Part shown: positions 22,143-28,958 of the stretch, piece by piece | How the letters are laid out: the number at the start of each line of letters is the position of its first letter | How positions within the stretch are numbered: the stretch's first letter is position 1 | DNA from: Peptococcaceae bacterium UBA7185 | GTDB taxonomy: Bacteria > Bacillota > Peptococcia > Peptococcales > Peptococcaceae | Assembly (NCBI GenBank): GCA_002491065.1 | Contig: DKVF01000010.1 | Span: 1-28,958 of the forward strand | Direction: 5' to 3' | DNA: 28,958 nt | Notes under the pieces: model-generated | What the model saw: only the letters and a program-made list of their open reading frames with translations | Databases searched by the model: none | Told to the model about the DNA's origin: nothing | Made by a program: the position numbers and the translations under genes

Positions 22143-22269
22143 AATTCACCTCCATCGGACAGTCAAAATACATCATACCGCCTCTGCTACACAAAGGTTC
22201 CACTGCACAACCCCTTTTCAGAGCTGCCCCCTGCGACAACATCCACAGTATATAAATATTATATTATGT

Positions 22270-22331
22270 CCACCCTCATCCCATAAGACTGTAACAGTCC
22301 TGCATTTTTCAGTCTTATAGAATGAGGGTGG
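22270..22331 (-). repeat. Long hairpin in the BMC operon leader
   Basis: Two 22-nt arms (22270-22291 and 22310-22331) pair along their full length with two G:U pairs, enclosing an 18-nt loop. The hairpin lies 128 nt upstream of the first BMC gene. No T-tract follows on either strand, so it is not a simple terminator. It may be an RNA control element, an operator, or a small mobile palindrome. Confidence 0.6.
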
Positions 22332-22514
22332 TCGATACCCAATTATTACATCGCCCAATCATGCTTCAACGATCGTAAAAAATTGCAGAATCCATCCTCC
22401 CGTTATCCTAGTCCCATTCCAGCACGTTTAATTGTTTCTCGGCAGTGTGCATACTTTTTAATAGTTATAATTTATAGAAAATCTAAACAGCAAGCAAGCA
22501 CAAAAAATTACCAC

Positions 22515-22596
22515 AGATTCTGAATCTTTGCTTCATTTTCATTGTAACAAAAATGCTGTAGATTTCATACAATCAAAAATAGATAGCCACTATCTA
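22515..22596 (-). promoter_or_regulatory. Candidate activated promoter and operators of the BMC operon
   Basis: On the minus strand, TACAAT (22546-22541) has only a weak -35 (ATGAAA) at 17 bp. Just upstream is a perfect 17-bp palindrome, TAGATAG-CCA-CTATCTA (22580-22596), centred near -55 and placed as an activator site would be. A second palindrome, AGATTC-T-GAATCT (22515-22527), falls near the start of transcription. This fits a LysR-activated promoter, with the LysR gene at 22955 the nearest candidate. The leader would be about 390 nt. The rest of 22143-22954 has no gene I can support. Confidence 0.4.
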
Positions 22597-22811
22597 ATGA
22601 GACAATGTGTGCCTTTGTTCTACTCACCAAAAGTGTTCAAAAATACAATGCTCATTAAAATAGCAATTATAAATTAATTATATTTTTAGTATAACGTCTG
22701 GAACCTTCTTTGGCAATTTATTTTTTGCCACTTCTGGTTGTATCCATACTCCATATTCAACTTTTCCGTTCTAAAACAATGCCAGAGCATATATTTTCTT
22801 GTGCTCGCAAA

Positions 22812-22846
22812 ATGAAAAAGCCGCTCTCTATTACAGACAACGGCTT
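22812..22846 (-). terminator. Terminator downstream of the LysR gene at 22955
   Basis: On the minus strand a stem AAGCCG/CGGCTT (22846-22841 with 22823-22818), extended by imperfect pairs, is followed by TTTCATTTT. It lies about 110 nt after the LysR stop codon and separates LysR transcription from the BMC operon. Confidence 0.65.
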
Positions 22847-22954
22847 CCATGAGCATAGCATAATGAATAATTTTACTAAATATATAACGCTTCATTTCGA
22901 TATTGCACAAGAAAAAAGAGTGTGCTATAATCCTACTGTAAATTTTCCGAAAAC

Positions 22955-23857
22955 TTACAAATACTCACTGAACACACGAATAAATGCCCGTGCCAGTGCT
23001 AACTGCGTCTTGTCCATATCCTTGCTGACCACAGCATAAATCATAAACGTCGCTTGTTTGTCTTTCACAGGAATATGCACCAATGAAGAGAATACATTGC
23101 GCTCCAGATAAGGCGGAAAACTATACATAATAGCTGTATCATTACGTAGAATCTCTTCGCACAGTTTATAGTTATTAGTAGACAACGCCACCTTTGTATG
23201 ACCTAATTTCTGAAAGGCATGTACGCCGCCAGTCCCGCCAATCTCATACACCACAAATGGATATTGTGCTACTGTACTCACAGAAACTGATTTGTGGTCA
23301 GCCAGCGGATGACCTGCAGATACTGCCACATAAATGGGATATTTTTTTAACGGTATCATTTCCACTTCATCAGGAATATGTTCAAAAAATTCTGTAATCA
23401 GCGGCGATACACATACTAGACCCAGCTCATGATGGCTGACACAGCGTTCCAAAATCTGGTCACGGTAACGTTCCGCAGTAAATAAATTTACTTCAGGATA
23501 ATGAGAAATAAAATCCTTAAAAGCTACAGGAAGAACAGAAATATTCAACATCGGTGACAAATTTACATTCAGATTTCCATGCAGTGAAACATCTGCCTTC
23601 TTATGCAGACTCAACTCACGGTCCAATTTATTTAATCGACTGATCACATCTTGAGCGGCACTAAGTACCTTTTCACCGTCAGCAGTAAGGCGAATGCCCT
23701 TCTTAGTGCGATCCAACAGGTGACAGTTCATTTCATTTTCTAAGCTTTTCAGCGATTTATTAAGACTTTGCTGCGTTACGTGCAGTTTTTTAGATGCAGA
23801 GTTAATGGAGCCTGATTTTGCTACTTCCACCAACGCAGCCAATTGGTCGATACGCAT
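22955..23857 (-). CDS. LysR-family transcriptional regulator upstream of the BMC operon
   Basis: 300-aa regulator. The N-terminal helix-turn-helix reads LAALVEVAKSGSINSASKKL, VTQQSLNKSLKSLENEM and LLDRTKKGIRLTADG. The effector-binding domain follows, with LPVAFKDFISHYPEVNLF and HELGLVCVSPL typical of the fold. The ATG at 23857 has AAAGGAGG at good spacing. It is divergent from the TSUP permease gene and lies upstream of, and co-directional with, the BMC operon. It is therefore the best candidate regulator for either or both. The inducer is unknown. Confidence 0.9.
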   Translation of the reverse strand: MRIDQLAALVEVAKSGSINSASKKLHVTQQSLNKSLKSLENEMNCHLLDRTKKGIRLTADGEKVLSAAQDVISRLNKLDRELSLHKKADVSLHGNLNVNLSPMLNISVLPVAFKDFISHYPEVNLFTAERYRDQILERCVSHHELGLVCVSPLITEFFEHIPDEVEMIPLKKYPIYVAVSAGHPLADHKSVSVSTVAQYPFVVYEIGGTGGVHAFQKLGHTKVALSTNNYKLCEEILRNDTAIMYSFPPYLERNVFSSLVHIPVKDKQATFMIYAVVSKDMDKTQLALARAFIRVFSEYL

Positions 23858-23921
23858 ATATTTTGTTCCTCCTTTGCGCTATATTATGTCTTTGCCAAAT
23901 AATGATTTATTCCAATAAATT

Positions 23922-23940
23922 ATATCATGCAATTTGATAT
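23922..23940. promoter_or_regulatory. Candidate LysR operator between LysR and TSUP genes
   Basis: ATATCA (23922-23927) and TGATAT (23935-23940) form a perfect inverted repeat with a 7-bp spacer and contain a T-N11-A core, the usual LysR-type recognition layout. It lies in the 183-bp divergent intergenic region. Confidence 0.5.
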
Positions 23941-24040
23941 CATCCTGCACAATATTATTGCGTATAGTATAACACTTATAAATTTTGGATGCAAGAGATA
24001 TGTCTGTTAATCACTTTTTTCACAAGGGAGTCCTATTTTT

Positions 24041-24760
24041 ATGTCTATTGCAATTCTCCTACTAGTTACCTTTATCGCCACAGCAATTCACACCTCTACC
24101 AGTTTCGGCTTTGGAATCATCACCATCATGGTATTTCCGTTACTAATGCCTACTTATTCCTGTGCTACGGTTTGTGTTACAGTACTCACACTGGCTTTCA
24201 CCGCCATCAATGCCATCCGCATGCGTAAAGAAATTGTCTGGAAATGGATTGTACCTACTTTTATCAGTTATTTTATTGCCAGTTTTTTTGCTGTACGGTT
24301 ACTCAACGTTGTGGATGACGGCTTTATCAAAAAAATTCTGGGCGTTGTGCTGATTCTGCTCAGTTTGTACTTTGTCTTTTTTCAGAAAAAAATCCGCATC
24401 CAACCCACCAAACGCAACGGTTTTATTGCTGGCGCATTGAGCGGCACCTTAGAAAGTCTCTTCTGTGTAGGCGGACCACCAATTGTATTGTATCTATTGA
24501 CTGTCAGCAACGATGTACGCCGTTATACAGCCAGTGTACAGGCATGGTTCGCTGTGACAGAAGTGTTCCTGCTTTATGTACGATATATCAATGGATTGAT
24601 TACTCCGGCAGCAGTTCACTATTCCAGTATCGGTCTGCTTGCCATTCCCCCAGGTATCTATCTGGGCAACAAACTGCTCAATCACATGAACCCGCAGCGA
24701 CTGAAAAATATCGTCTACGCCATTATGCTAATCTACGGTTTTATTCTCGTCCTGCGGTAA
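24041..24760 (+). CDS. TauE/SafE (TSUP) family permease
   Basis: 239-aa membrane protein of the sulfite/organosulfonate exporter family, members of which move sulfonates, sulfite or small organic acids. About eight hydrophobic helices are visible, and the repeated family motifs TSTSFGFGIITIMVFP (N half) and GALSGTLESLFCVGGPPIVL (C half) are present. The ATG has AAGGGAG upstream. It is divergent from a LysR gene and ends at a strong terminator. Placement beside the BMC regulator suggests that it handles the BMC substrate or product, but direction and substrate are not shown by sequence. Confidence 0.88.
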   Translation: MSIAILLLVTFIATAIHTSTSFGFGIITIMVFPLLMPTYSCATVCVTVLTLAFTAINAIRMRKEIVWKWIVPTFISYFIASFFAVRLLNVVDDGFIKKILGVVLILLSLYFVFFQKKIRIQPTKRNGFIAGALSGTLESLFCVGGPPIVLYLLTVSNDVRRYTASVQAWFAVTEVFLLYVRYINGLITPAAVHYSSIGLLAIPPGIYLGNKLLNHMNPQRLKNIVYAIMLIYGFILVLR

Positions 24761-24776
24761 AATACATCTATACATA

Positions 24777-24822
24777 AATAATCCTGTAAAAGATTGTTGC
24801 CTTTTACAGGATTATTTATTAT
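24777..24822. terminator. Bidirectional terminator between TSUP and LysR genes
   Basis: A perfect 16-bp stem (24777-24792 with 24801-24816) with an 8-nt loop is followed by TATTATTTT. It lies between the convergent TSUP gene and the LysR gene ending at 24900. Confidence 0.92.
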
Positions 24823-24899
24823 TTTAAAACAAACTAAAACAGCTTTTTTCCCAATCTCCTCGTTCTTTGTTTCTTTGCATTCACATTTCTATAGTACGC

Positions 24900-25844
24900 T
24901 CATACACAATTTGCCGCAAGATACTCCTTTAAGTACCCAATAAACACTTGAGCCACCGCAGACAACTGATGGTTCCTTCTGGTAAAGTAACCAAAATTAT
25001 ATATACATGTTTCATTTTCATCCTCAATGGGAATATACGCCATTCTTTCATCCTGATGCAAATTTTTTAACGGCAGTAATACTTTTTTGGAGATCCCCAT
25101 TCCATTGTAAAGCATTTGGTCATATACCAATTGATTATTCAACGAAATCACCTGAGCACACGCCGTTGTAGAGTTAACTGAAGTACGTACTTTTTCACTT
25201 TCCACATCCGCTTCGCTATAACTTTTTGCCAGAAAAATCAAATAAGGATACTTTGTAAATACATCGTTAGAAAGCACTGGTTCCGCTGCAATAGATAACT
25301 TTCGACTAACGACACAATACAACCGTGCACGGTTCAGGACATGGAACGTATATGCCGTGGTATCATAACCCCAACCATTGTTTTTAGAATTCCAGGTGTC
25401 ATAACAAAAGAGCAATTCTTTCTCATCATCCTTCGCCAGACTCTGCAAACCGTTTTTAATATTTTCTACAATCGGATTTACGTATACATTAGGGTACTTT
25501 TTATGGAATTCACAAATAACCTGAGGGAAAAATTGGTCTATGGCATTTTGTCCCGTAAGAATTTCCAGCATTCCCTGATAGTTATCATTTTTTATGTCTG
25601 GTTTGCAGGAAAGCGCATGGAGATCTTGTAAAAAACGCTTCCCGATTTCAATAAATCGCTTTCCCTCTTCCGTAAGCTCCACGCCTTTATTTGTGCGCCA
25701 AAACAACAATAATCCCAATTCTTCCTCCAAACTTTTCACCGATAAACTTAATGCTGCTGTTGTAATGCAAAGTTTTTCAGCCGCTGCACTTAGAGAATGA
25801 TGCTCGCTGATTTCTATCAAATACTTGATTTGTTCTGTACGCAT
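24900..25844 (-). CDS. LysR-family transcriptional regulator
   Basis: 314-aa regulator. The helix-turn-helix reads IKYLIEISEHHSLSAAAEKL, ITTAALSLSVKSLEEELG and LFWRTNKGVELTEEGK. The C-terminal effector domain is more divergent than in the two other LysR proteins of this window. The ATG at 25844 has AGAGGAG at 7-nt spacing and is preferred to a GTG at 25850, which sits too close to it. It lies downstream of the SLC13-like transporter and amidohydrolase genes on the same strand, separated by a strong hairpin, and may control them. Confidence 0.88.
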   Translation of the reverse strand: MRTEQIKYLIEISEHHSLSAAAEKLCITTAALSLSVKSLEEELGLLLFWRTNKGVELTEEGKRFIEIGKRFLQDLHALSCKPDIKNDNYQGMLEILTGQNAIDQFFPQVICEFHKKYPNVYVNPIVENIKNGLQSLAKDDEKELLFCYDTWNSKNNGWGYDTTAYTFHVLNRARLYCVVSRKLSIAAEPVLSNDVFTKYPYLIFLAKSYSEADVESEKVRTSVNSTTACAQVISLNNQLVYDQMLYNGMGISKKVLLPLKNLHQDERMAYIPIEDENETCIYNFGYFTRRNHQLSAVAQVFIGYLKEYLAANCV

Positions 25845-25930
25845 AAACACACTCCTCTATACGCAAACAGTTAGAAATTTTATTACAAACACTGTCACAC
25901 AATTGCGTTTCTTCTCATAGTTTTGACATT

Positions 25931-25960
25931 ATTCTTTCATACTCCACACCACACTGTCAA
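25931..25960 (-). promoter_or_regulatory. Possible promoter of the LysR gene at 25844
   Basis: The minus strand has a perfect TTGACA (25960-25955), an 18-bp spacer and AAGAAT (25936-25931), a weak -10. It lies about 85 nt upstream of the start codon. Confidence 0.4.
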
Positions 25961-26007
25961 GACCAAAATCTCTCTGCCAGTACGTTAAACTCTTCCCACG
26001 CGTATAT

Positions 26008-26057
26008 ACAAAGGAACCAAAACATTCATTACAATACTAATGTTTTGGTTCCTTTGT
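26008..26057. terminator. Terminator hairpin after the SLC13-like transporter gene
   Basis: A perfect 19-bp stem (26008-26026 with 26039-26057) with a 12-nt loop lies about 40 nt after the transporter stop codon. The flanks are AT-rich on both sides, though the T-tract on the minus strand is short. Confidence 0.8.
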
Positions 26058-26098
26058 ATTTATATTTATCGTTGCTGCATACAACTACTTCTGATACT

Positions 26099-27568
26099 TT
26101 AGAAAATTACACTGCCCCATAAAACAGTGAAAAGAATACACAGAGGAATTAATATGCAAGTACTGATTCCACCGTATAAATAAACATCTTTTGGCCGTAT
26201 CCAATCCTTATTGCTGAAAAGCATAGCTGAAAAAGGAGAGGCAATCGGTGTTGCATAGGCAAGTTGTGAGAACAAAATACAACCGGCGCAAATGGCCATC
26301 AGGTTTGCACCCACAGTATCAGACATGCTCACAGCAACTGACATCATAATAATAGCGACTGGTCCGTTATTCATAAAATTCGTTACGGCCATACACAGAA
26401 ACAGAACCATAATGGTGAAGAAAACCGTACCATGACCCAAAGCCAGCGGTGAAATTGCTTCTGCCAAACTGCCCTTAATTCCACAGGCATCGCTGGAAAT
26501 AAATGTGGCCAACTGACTGATAAAGCCTACCATAATAACCATTTCCCATGCAACAGAATTCTTCAAGGCTTTTCCCACATCAATCAAAGGCTTTCCTTCT
26601 ATATGGATTACGGACATCACCGCATACAACAATAAAACCTTCCCCGTATTACTAATTGAATTCAATACTACACACAACAAAGATTCTGCTGGTAAAATGC
26701 TAGGCAAGAGCATCATAACCATTAAGATAACAAACAGTACCAATACAAGTTTTTGCCGCAAATTTGTGTGTAATTTATCCTCATTTACCAAAGTATTAAT
26801 GTCTGCGTTTTTAATCGCACTGACATCAATGCGGAAAATAAAGCGCATCACCAAAATGTATGCAGCAAATGTAAACAAAGCTCCTGGAACTACAAATCCC
26901 ATAAATTGAGCATAATCTACGGTAAAACCACTCATAGCACTGAATGCCGAACAGAGAAATAACGCTGTCCCCAAAAAGGGAAACACAACTGCACTCATTG
27001 CACCGGCAAGAGTTGCTCCGATAATCAAACAAGTGGGGTATGGGTCAAATGCTTTCATCCCCGTAATTTCAGCAATTTTATAAATAATACTCCAGATAAA
27101 CAGCATTGCTGCAAAACCACCTATAATCACACCAGAAACATAGCAAGCCAGAATGATGATAAAAGAAAACAGCCACGGCCTGCCCTGCAAAATCTTTCTG
27201 CTCAAAAGCCAATTTACTAAAAAATCATTCACACCACTCTGATTCATCACATCAATGATAGCATACATTGCAACTAATAAAATTACCACTTCACTGCCAA
27301 AGCAGCCTGTGGTCAATGCAGCGGGAGTCGTAACGCCGCTCAAAGATAGCGCAATAAACCCAACAAAACATGGCAACACAACCCCAATGCAGGACCACCC
27401 AAATAAAAGGCCGATAAATACACCTAATACTTTCATTCCTAATTCTGTCATCTGCCCAAACAAGGGCAGAAAACCAAATCCAAACATAAGAACCAGCATA
27501 ACAACTACTTTTCCTAGATATGATATATAACCTTGGTCAGGATTTTTTTGTTTTTTGTTCCCAGACAT
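26099..27568 (-). CDS. SLC13/DASS-like anion transporter
   Basis: 489-aa membrane protein with about twelve hydrophobic segments, most like SLC13 (divalent anion:Na+) permeases, which import di- and tricarboxylates or sulfate. Repeated segments GLLFGWSCIGVVLPCFVGF, the loop TTGCFGSEVVILLVAMYAI, and AVTNFMNNGPVAIIMMSVAV in the C half support the ion-transporter fold. The classic SNT motif is not obvious, so another family of the same superfamily is possible. The ATG at 27568 has AAGGAG 8 nt upstream and is preferred to a GTG at 27577. It follows the amidohydrolase gene by 48 nt, so both are probably one operon. Substrate unknown; a carboxylate would fit. Confidence 0.75.
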   Translation of the reverse strand: MSGNKKQKNPDQGYISYLGKVVVMLVLMFGFGFLPLFGQMTELGMKVLGVFIGLLFGWSCIGVVLPCFVGFIALSLSGVTTPAALTTGCFGSEVVILLVAMYAIIDVMNQSGVNDFLVNWLLSRKILQGRPWLFSFIIILACYVSGVIIGGFAAMLFIWSIIYKIAEITGMKAFDPYPTCLIIGATLAGAMSAVVFPFLGTALFLCSAFSAMSGFTVDYAQFMGFVVPGALFTFAAYILVMRFIFRIDVSAIKNADINTLVNEDKLHTNLRQKLVLVLFVILMVMMLLPSILPAESLLCVVLNSISNTGKVLLLYAVMSVIHIEGKPLIDVGKALKNSVAWEMVIMVGFISQLATFISSDACGIKGSLAEAISPLALGHGTVFFTIMVLFLCMAVTNFMNNGPVAIIMMSVAVSMSDTVGANLMAICAGCILFSQLAYATPIASPFSAMLFSNKDWIRPKDVYLYGGISTCILIPLCILFTVLWGSVIF

Positions 27569-27616
27569 AAAAATCACTCCTTCACAAATTTATAATCTTT
27601 TTGCCCATCACCCAAC

Positions 27617-28459
27617 TTATTGAAACTGTAAAGCAGAAACCGCGTTGCGGTATAAAATATCGGGCAGTACTTTTTCTTGTATTCCGCAATGCAAATAATG
27701 CTGCAGAGTATCTGCAATAGAAAGAATTGGATATGCCGAACCAAACATCAATTTGTCGCTAAGGAAATAGTTCGCTGCATCCACATAATCCCGCTGACCA
27801 GGTGCATTCACCATATACATATCCGCACAGAGATAAATATTACGATAATTCAGTGCCAAGCTGCAAGTTGGAACCACCCATGGCCACCCGCCATGTAAAA
27901 GTAATAGCCTCAAATCAGGAAATGTTTGCGCTACATGCTCCATAGGCGCTGGCAGATAATAGGTAGCATCCGCTGGATTACGTCCTCCATAAGTCATCAT
28001 AATGGGAATTCGATTTTTCTGACAAAATTCATAAATAGGAAATGCGATTTCATCATCTACATACCAGGGCGTGCCATAAATAGCGGGCTCCATAGCAATA
28101 CCAACAGCAGGTCCGTCTAATACAAATCTTTGAATCTGCGCCAGATTGTATTCCCATCCATCATGAGGTTTTAATCCTGCAAAGGCTTTAAATCGTTCGG
28201 GATATGCCGTATCTAGTTCAAAGATTACCTCATTACCACAGATTTCTGTATTTCGCACCGCAAAATAACCACATTCTACATCGCTTTCATCCATTTCTTG
28301 AATTAACTTCTCCATAGAGCGCATCTTTCCTGATTCGGGTAGCGCGCAATTATGTTGCGTTGCACAATGTTGCATGACGCCATTAGAAATTAACTCAAAT
28401 AGAGAATCCTTCGCATATGCCCCAATAGGGGGTCTCAGTCTGCAATCAATCACTTTCAT
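27617..28459 (-). CDS. Amidohydrolase-fold protein, non-encapsulated paralogue of the BMC one
   Basis: 280-aa TIM-barrel protein of Amidohydro_2 type, related to the BMC-operon protein at 12931. It begins directly at the barrel (MKVIDCRLRPPIG), with no targeting helix. The metal positions are changed in the same way: RxR (R7, R9) in place of HxH, T156 in IPIMMTYGG at the strand-5 His, and A242 in FGSAYP at the strand-8 Asp. The strand-6 His is kept (H189 in LLHGGWPW). The reading frame extends upstream to 28537, but the ATG at 28459 has AGGAGG at good spacing. It is followed by the SLC13-like transporter. It likely performs a related reaction on an imported acid; the chemistry is unknown. Confidence 0.82.
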   Translation of the reverse strand: MKVIDCRLRPPIGAYAKDSLFELISNGVMQHCATQHNCALPESGKMRSMEKLIQEMDESDVECGYFAVRNTEICGNEVIFELDTAYPERFKAFAGLKPHDGWEYNLAQIQRFVLDGPAVGIAMEPAIYGTPWYVDDEIAFPIYEFCQKNRIPIMMTYGGRNPADATYYLPAPMEHVAQTFPDLRLLLLHGGWPWVVPTCSLALNYRNIYLCADMYMVNAPGQRDYVDAANYFLSDKLMFGSAYPILSIADTLQHYLHCGIQEKVLPDILYRNAVSALQFQ

Positions 28460-28644
28460 GAATTTCTCCTCCTTCAAATATTGTATAAGAAATGATAATG
28501 AATTGTATTTCTTATTTATATTATAAATGCTACGCATATTATTGTATATTTTGTCTTGTTTGCAAAATGACCTCCCGCATTAAATTTTATTTAATGCAAG
28601 TCAACCATAGCCTTCTGTTAAATAATACGACCACCGTTTTTCCG

Positions 28645-28691
28645 CAAATTAAAATAACGGTACAGATACCTTTTACAGTATACTGTACCGT
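28645..28691 (-). terminator. Terminator of dapL
   Basis: A 9-bp stem, ACGGTACAG/CTGTACCGT (28657-28665 with 28683-28691), with a 17-nt loop, is followed on the minus strand by TATTTTAATTT. It lies 25 nt after the dapL stop codon. Confidence 0.8.
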
Positions 28692-28715
28692 CATGTTTCC
28701 TTTTTATTTGCTCTG

Positions 28716-28958
28716 CTATTTCTGCAGCACTGCTTTCATGCGTGCAACTGCTTCTTTCGTGTTTTCTCTATCTCCAAACGCAGTCAGTCGGAAAAAGCCT
28801 TCCCCATTGTTGCCAAATCCTGCGCCCGGCGTCCCTACTACATTCGCCTTTTCTAAAAGGAAGTCGAAAAATTCCCAAGAACCCATGCCATTGGGACATT
28901 GCAGCCAAATATATGGCGAGTTCACGCCGCCGGTGTACCAAATGCCCAGTTCATCCAA
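28716..28958 (-). CDS. dapL: LL-diaminopimelate aminotransferase (C-terminal part)
   Basis: C-terminal 80 residues of DapL, the PLP-dependent aminotransferase that turns tetrahydrodipicolinate into LL-diaminopimelate in lysine and peptidoglycan synthesis. The segment GGVNSPYIWLQCPNG, then SWEFFDFLLEKANVVGTPG, GFGNNGEGFFRLTAFG and RENTKEAVARM closely follows the family C-terminus, including the Arg that binds the substrate carboxylate (FFRLTAFG). The gene runs off the right edge, so about 330 residues of the usual ~410 lie outside. A terminator follows, so it is the end of its transcript. Confidence 0.95.
   Translation of the reverse strand: MDELGIWYTGGVNSPYIWLQCPNGMGSWEFFDFLLEKANVVGTPGAGFGNNGEGFFRLTAFGDRENTKEAVARMKAVLQK

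Noticed and set aside
22270..22331. The 22-bp hairpin as a Rho-independent terminator
   Set aside because: No U-rich tract follows on either strand, and it lies inside the probable BMC leader.
22143..22540. Cobalamin riboswitch in the BMC leader, expected because eutT is in the operon
   Set aside because: I looked on the minus strand for the conserved core (GCCACTG box and the GGTG/AATCC-type segments) and did not find it.
22686..23039. Small open frames of 74 aa (minus) and 109 aa (plus) in the LysR-BMC gap
   Set aside because: Neither has a convincing ribosome binding site or recognisable sequence. They overlap the LysR terminator hairpin and the LysR 3' end.
27617..28459. Decayed pseudogene, because the amidohydrolase metal ligands are missing
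   Set aside because: The frame is intact with a strong ribosome binding site, and the same substitutions occur in the BMC paralogue, which argues for a conserved change of chemistry.
1..28958. CRISPR array, insertion sequence, integrase or phage gene
   Set aside because: No regular direct repeats with spacers, no transposase or integrase motifs, and no terminal inverted repeats with target duplications were seen.

Overview
The window looks like a low-to-moderate GC Bacillota (Firmicutes) chromosome. The evidence is a conserved mrnC-thyX-rlmB-yacP-sigH block next to a tRNA-Tyr, near-consensus sigma-A promoters, strong AGGAGG ribosome binding sites, and an LL-diaminopimelate aminotransferase at the right edge. 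An anaerobe of Clostridia or Negativicutes type fits, but the sequence alone does not settle the lineage. Most genes are on the minus strand. No insertion sequence, phage gene or CRISPR array was seen.

Layout. (1) Positions 1-4,050: tRNA-Tyr and RNA-metabolism/housekeeping genes, including an unusual double-length ThyX. (2) 4,069-7,870: Na+/alanine symporter, an SDR resembling the EF-P 5-aminopentanone reductase, ribosomal protein L28, and an unrecognised 218-aa gene. (3) 7,969-12,696: a YtcJ-type amidohydrolase, an MFS transporter and a divergent LysR regulator. (4) 12,931-22,142: a 12-gene bacterial microcompartment (BMC) operon. (5) 22,143-28,459: an 812-bp leader/regulatory region, a LysR regulator divergent from a TSUP permease, a second LysR gene, an SLC13-like transporter and a second TIM-barrel amidohydrolase related to the BMC one. 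(6) The C-terminus of dapL.

The BMC operon reads, in transcription order: BMC-H shell protein fused to a SAP/Rho-N-like domain; CoA-acylating aldehyde dehydrogenase; two canonical BMC-H proteins; EutT-type corrinoid adenosyltransferase; PduL phosphotransacylase; EutJ chaperone-like ATPase; a flavoprotein-like protein; EutN/CcmL vertex protein; PduS; PduT; and an amidohydrolase-fold protein. This gives a full metabolosome core (aldehyde to acyl-CoA to acyl-phosphate, a shell, and an Fe-S electron route) but no recognised signature enzyme: no diol dehydratase, ethanolamine ammonia-lyase, glycyl-radical enzyme or aldolase. No alcohol dehydrogenase is present either.

The best candidate for the missing first enzyme is the last gene. 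It carries an N-terminal amphipathic helix plus an Ala/Pro linker that looks like an encapsulation peptide, fused to an Amidohydro_2-type barrel. By motif alignment its metal ligands are replaced (HxH to RxR, strand-5 His to Thr, strand-8 Asp to Ala). A shorter paralogue at 27,617-28,459 has the same replacements but no targeting peptide, and it sits beside an SLC13-like transporter. The region may therefore be a catabolic island for an organic acid, with one soluble and one encapsulated enzyme of an uncharacterised, probably metal-independent clade. The substrate cannot be read from the sequence.
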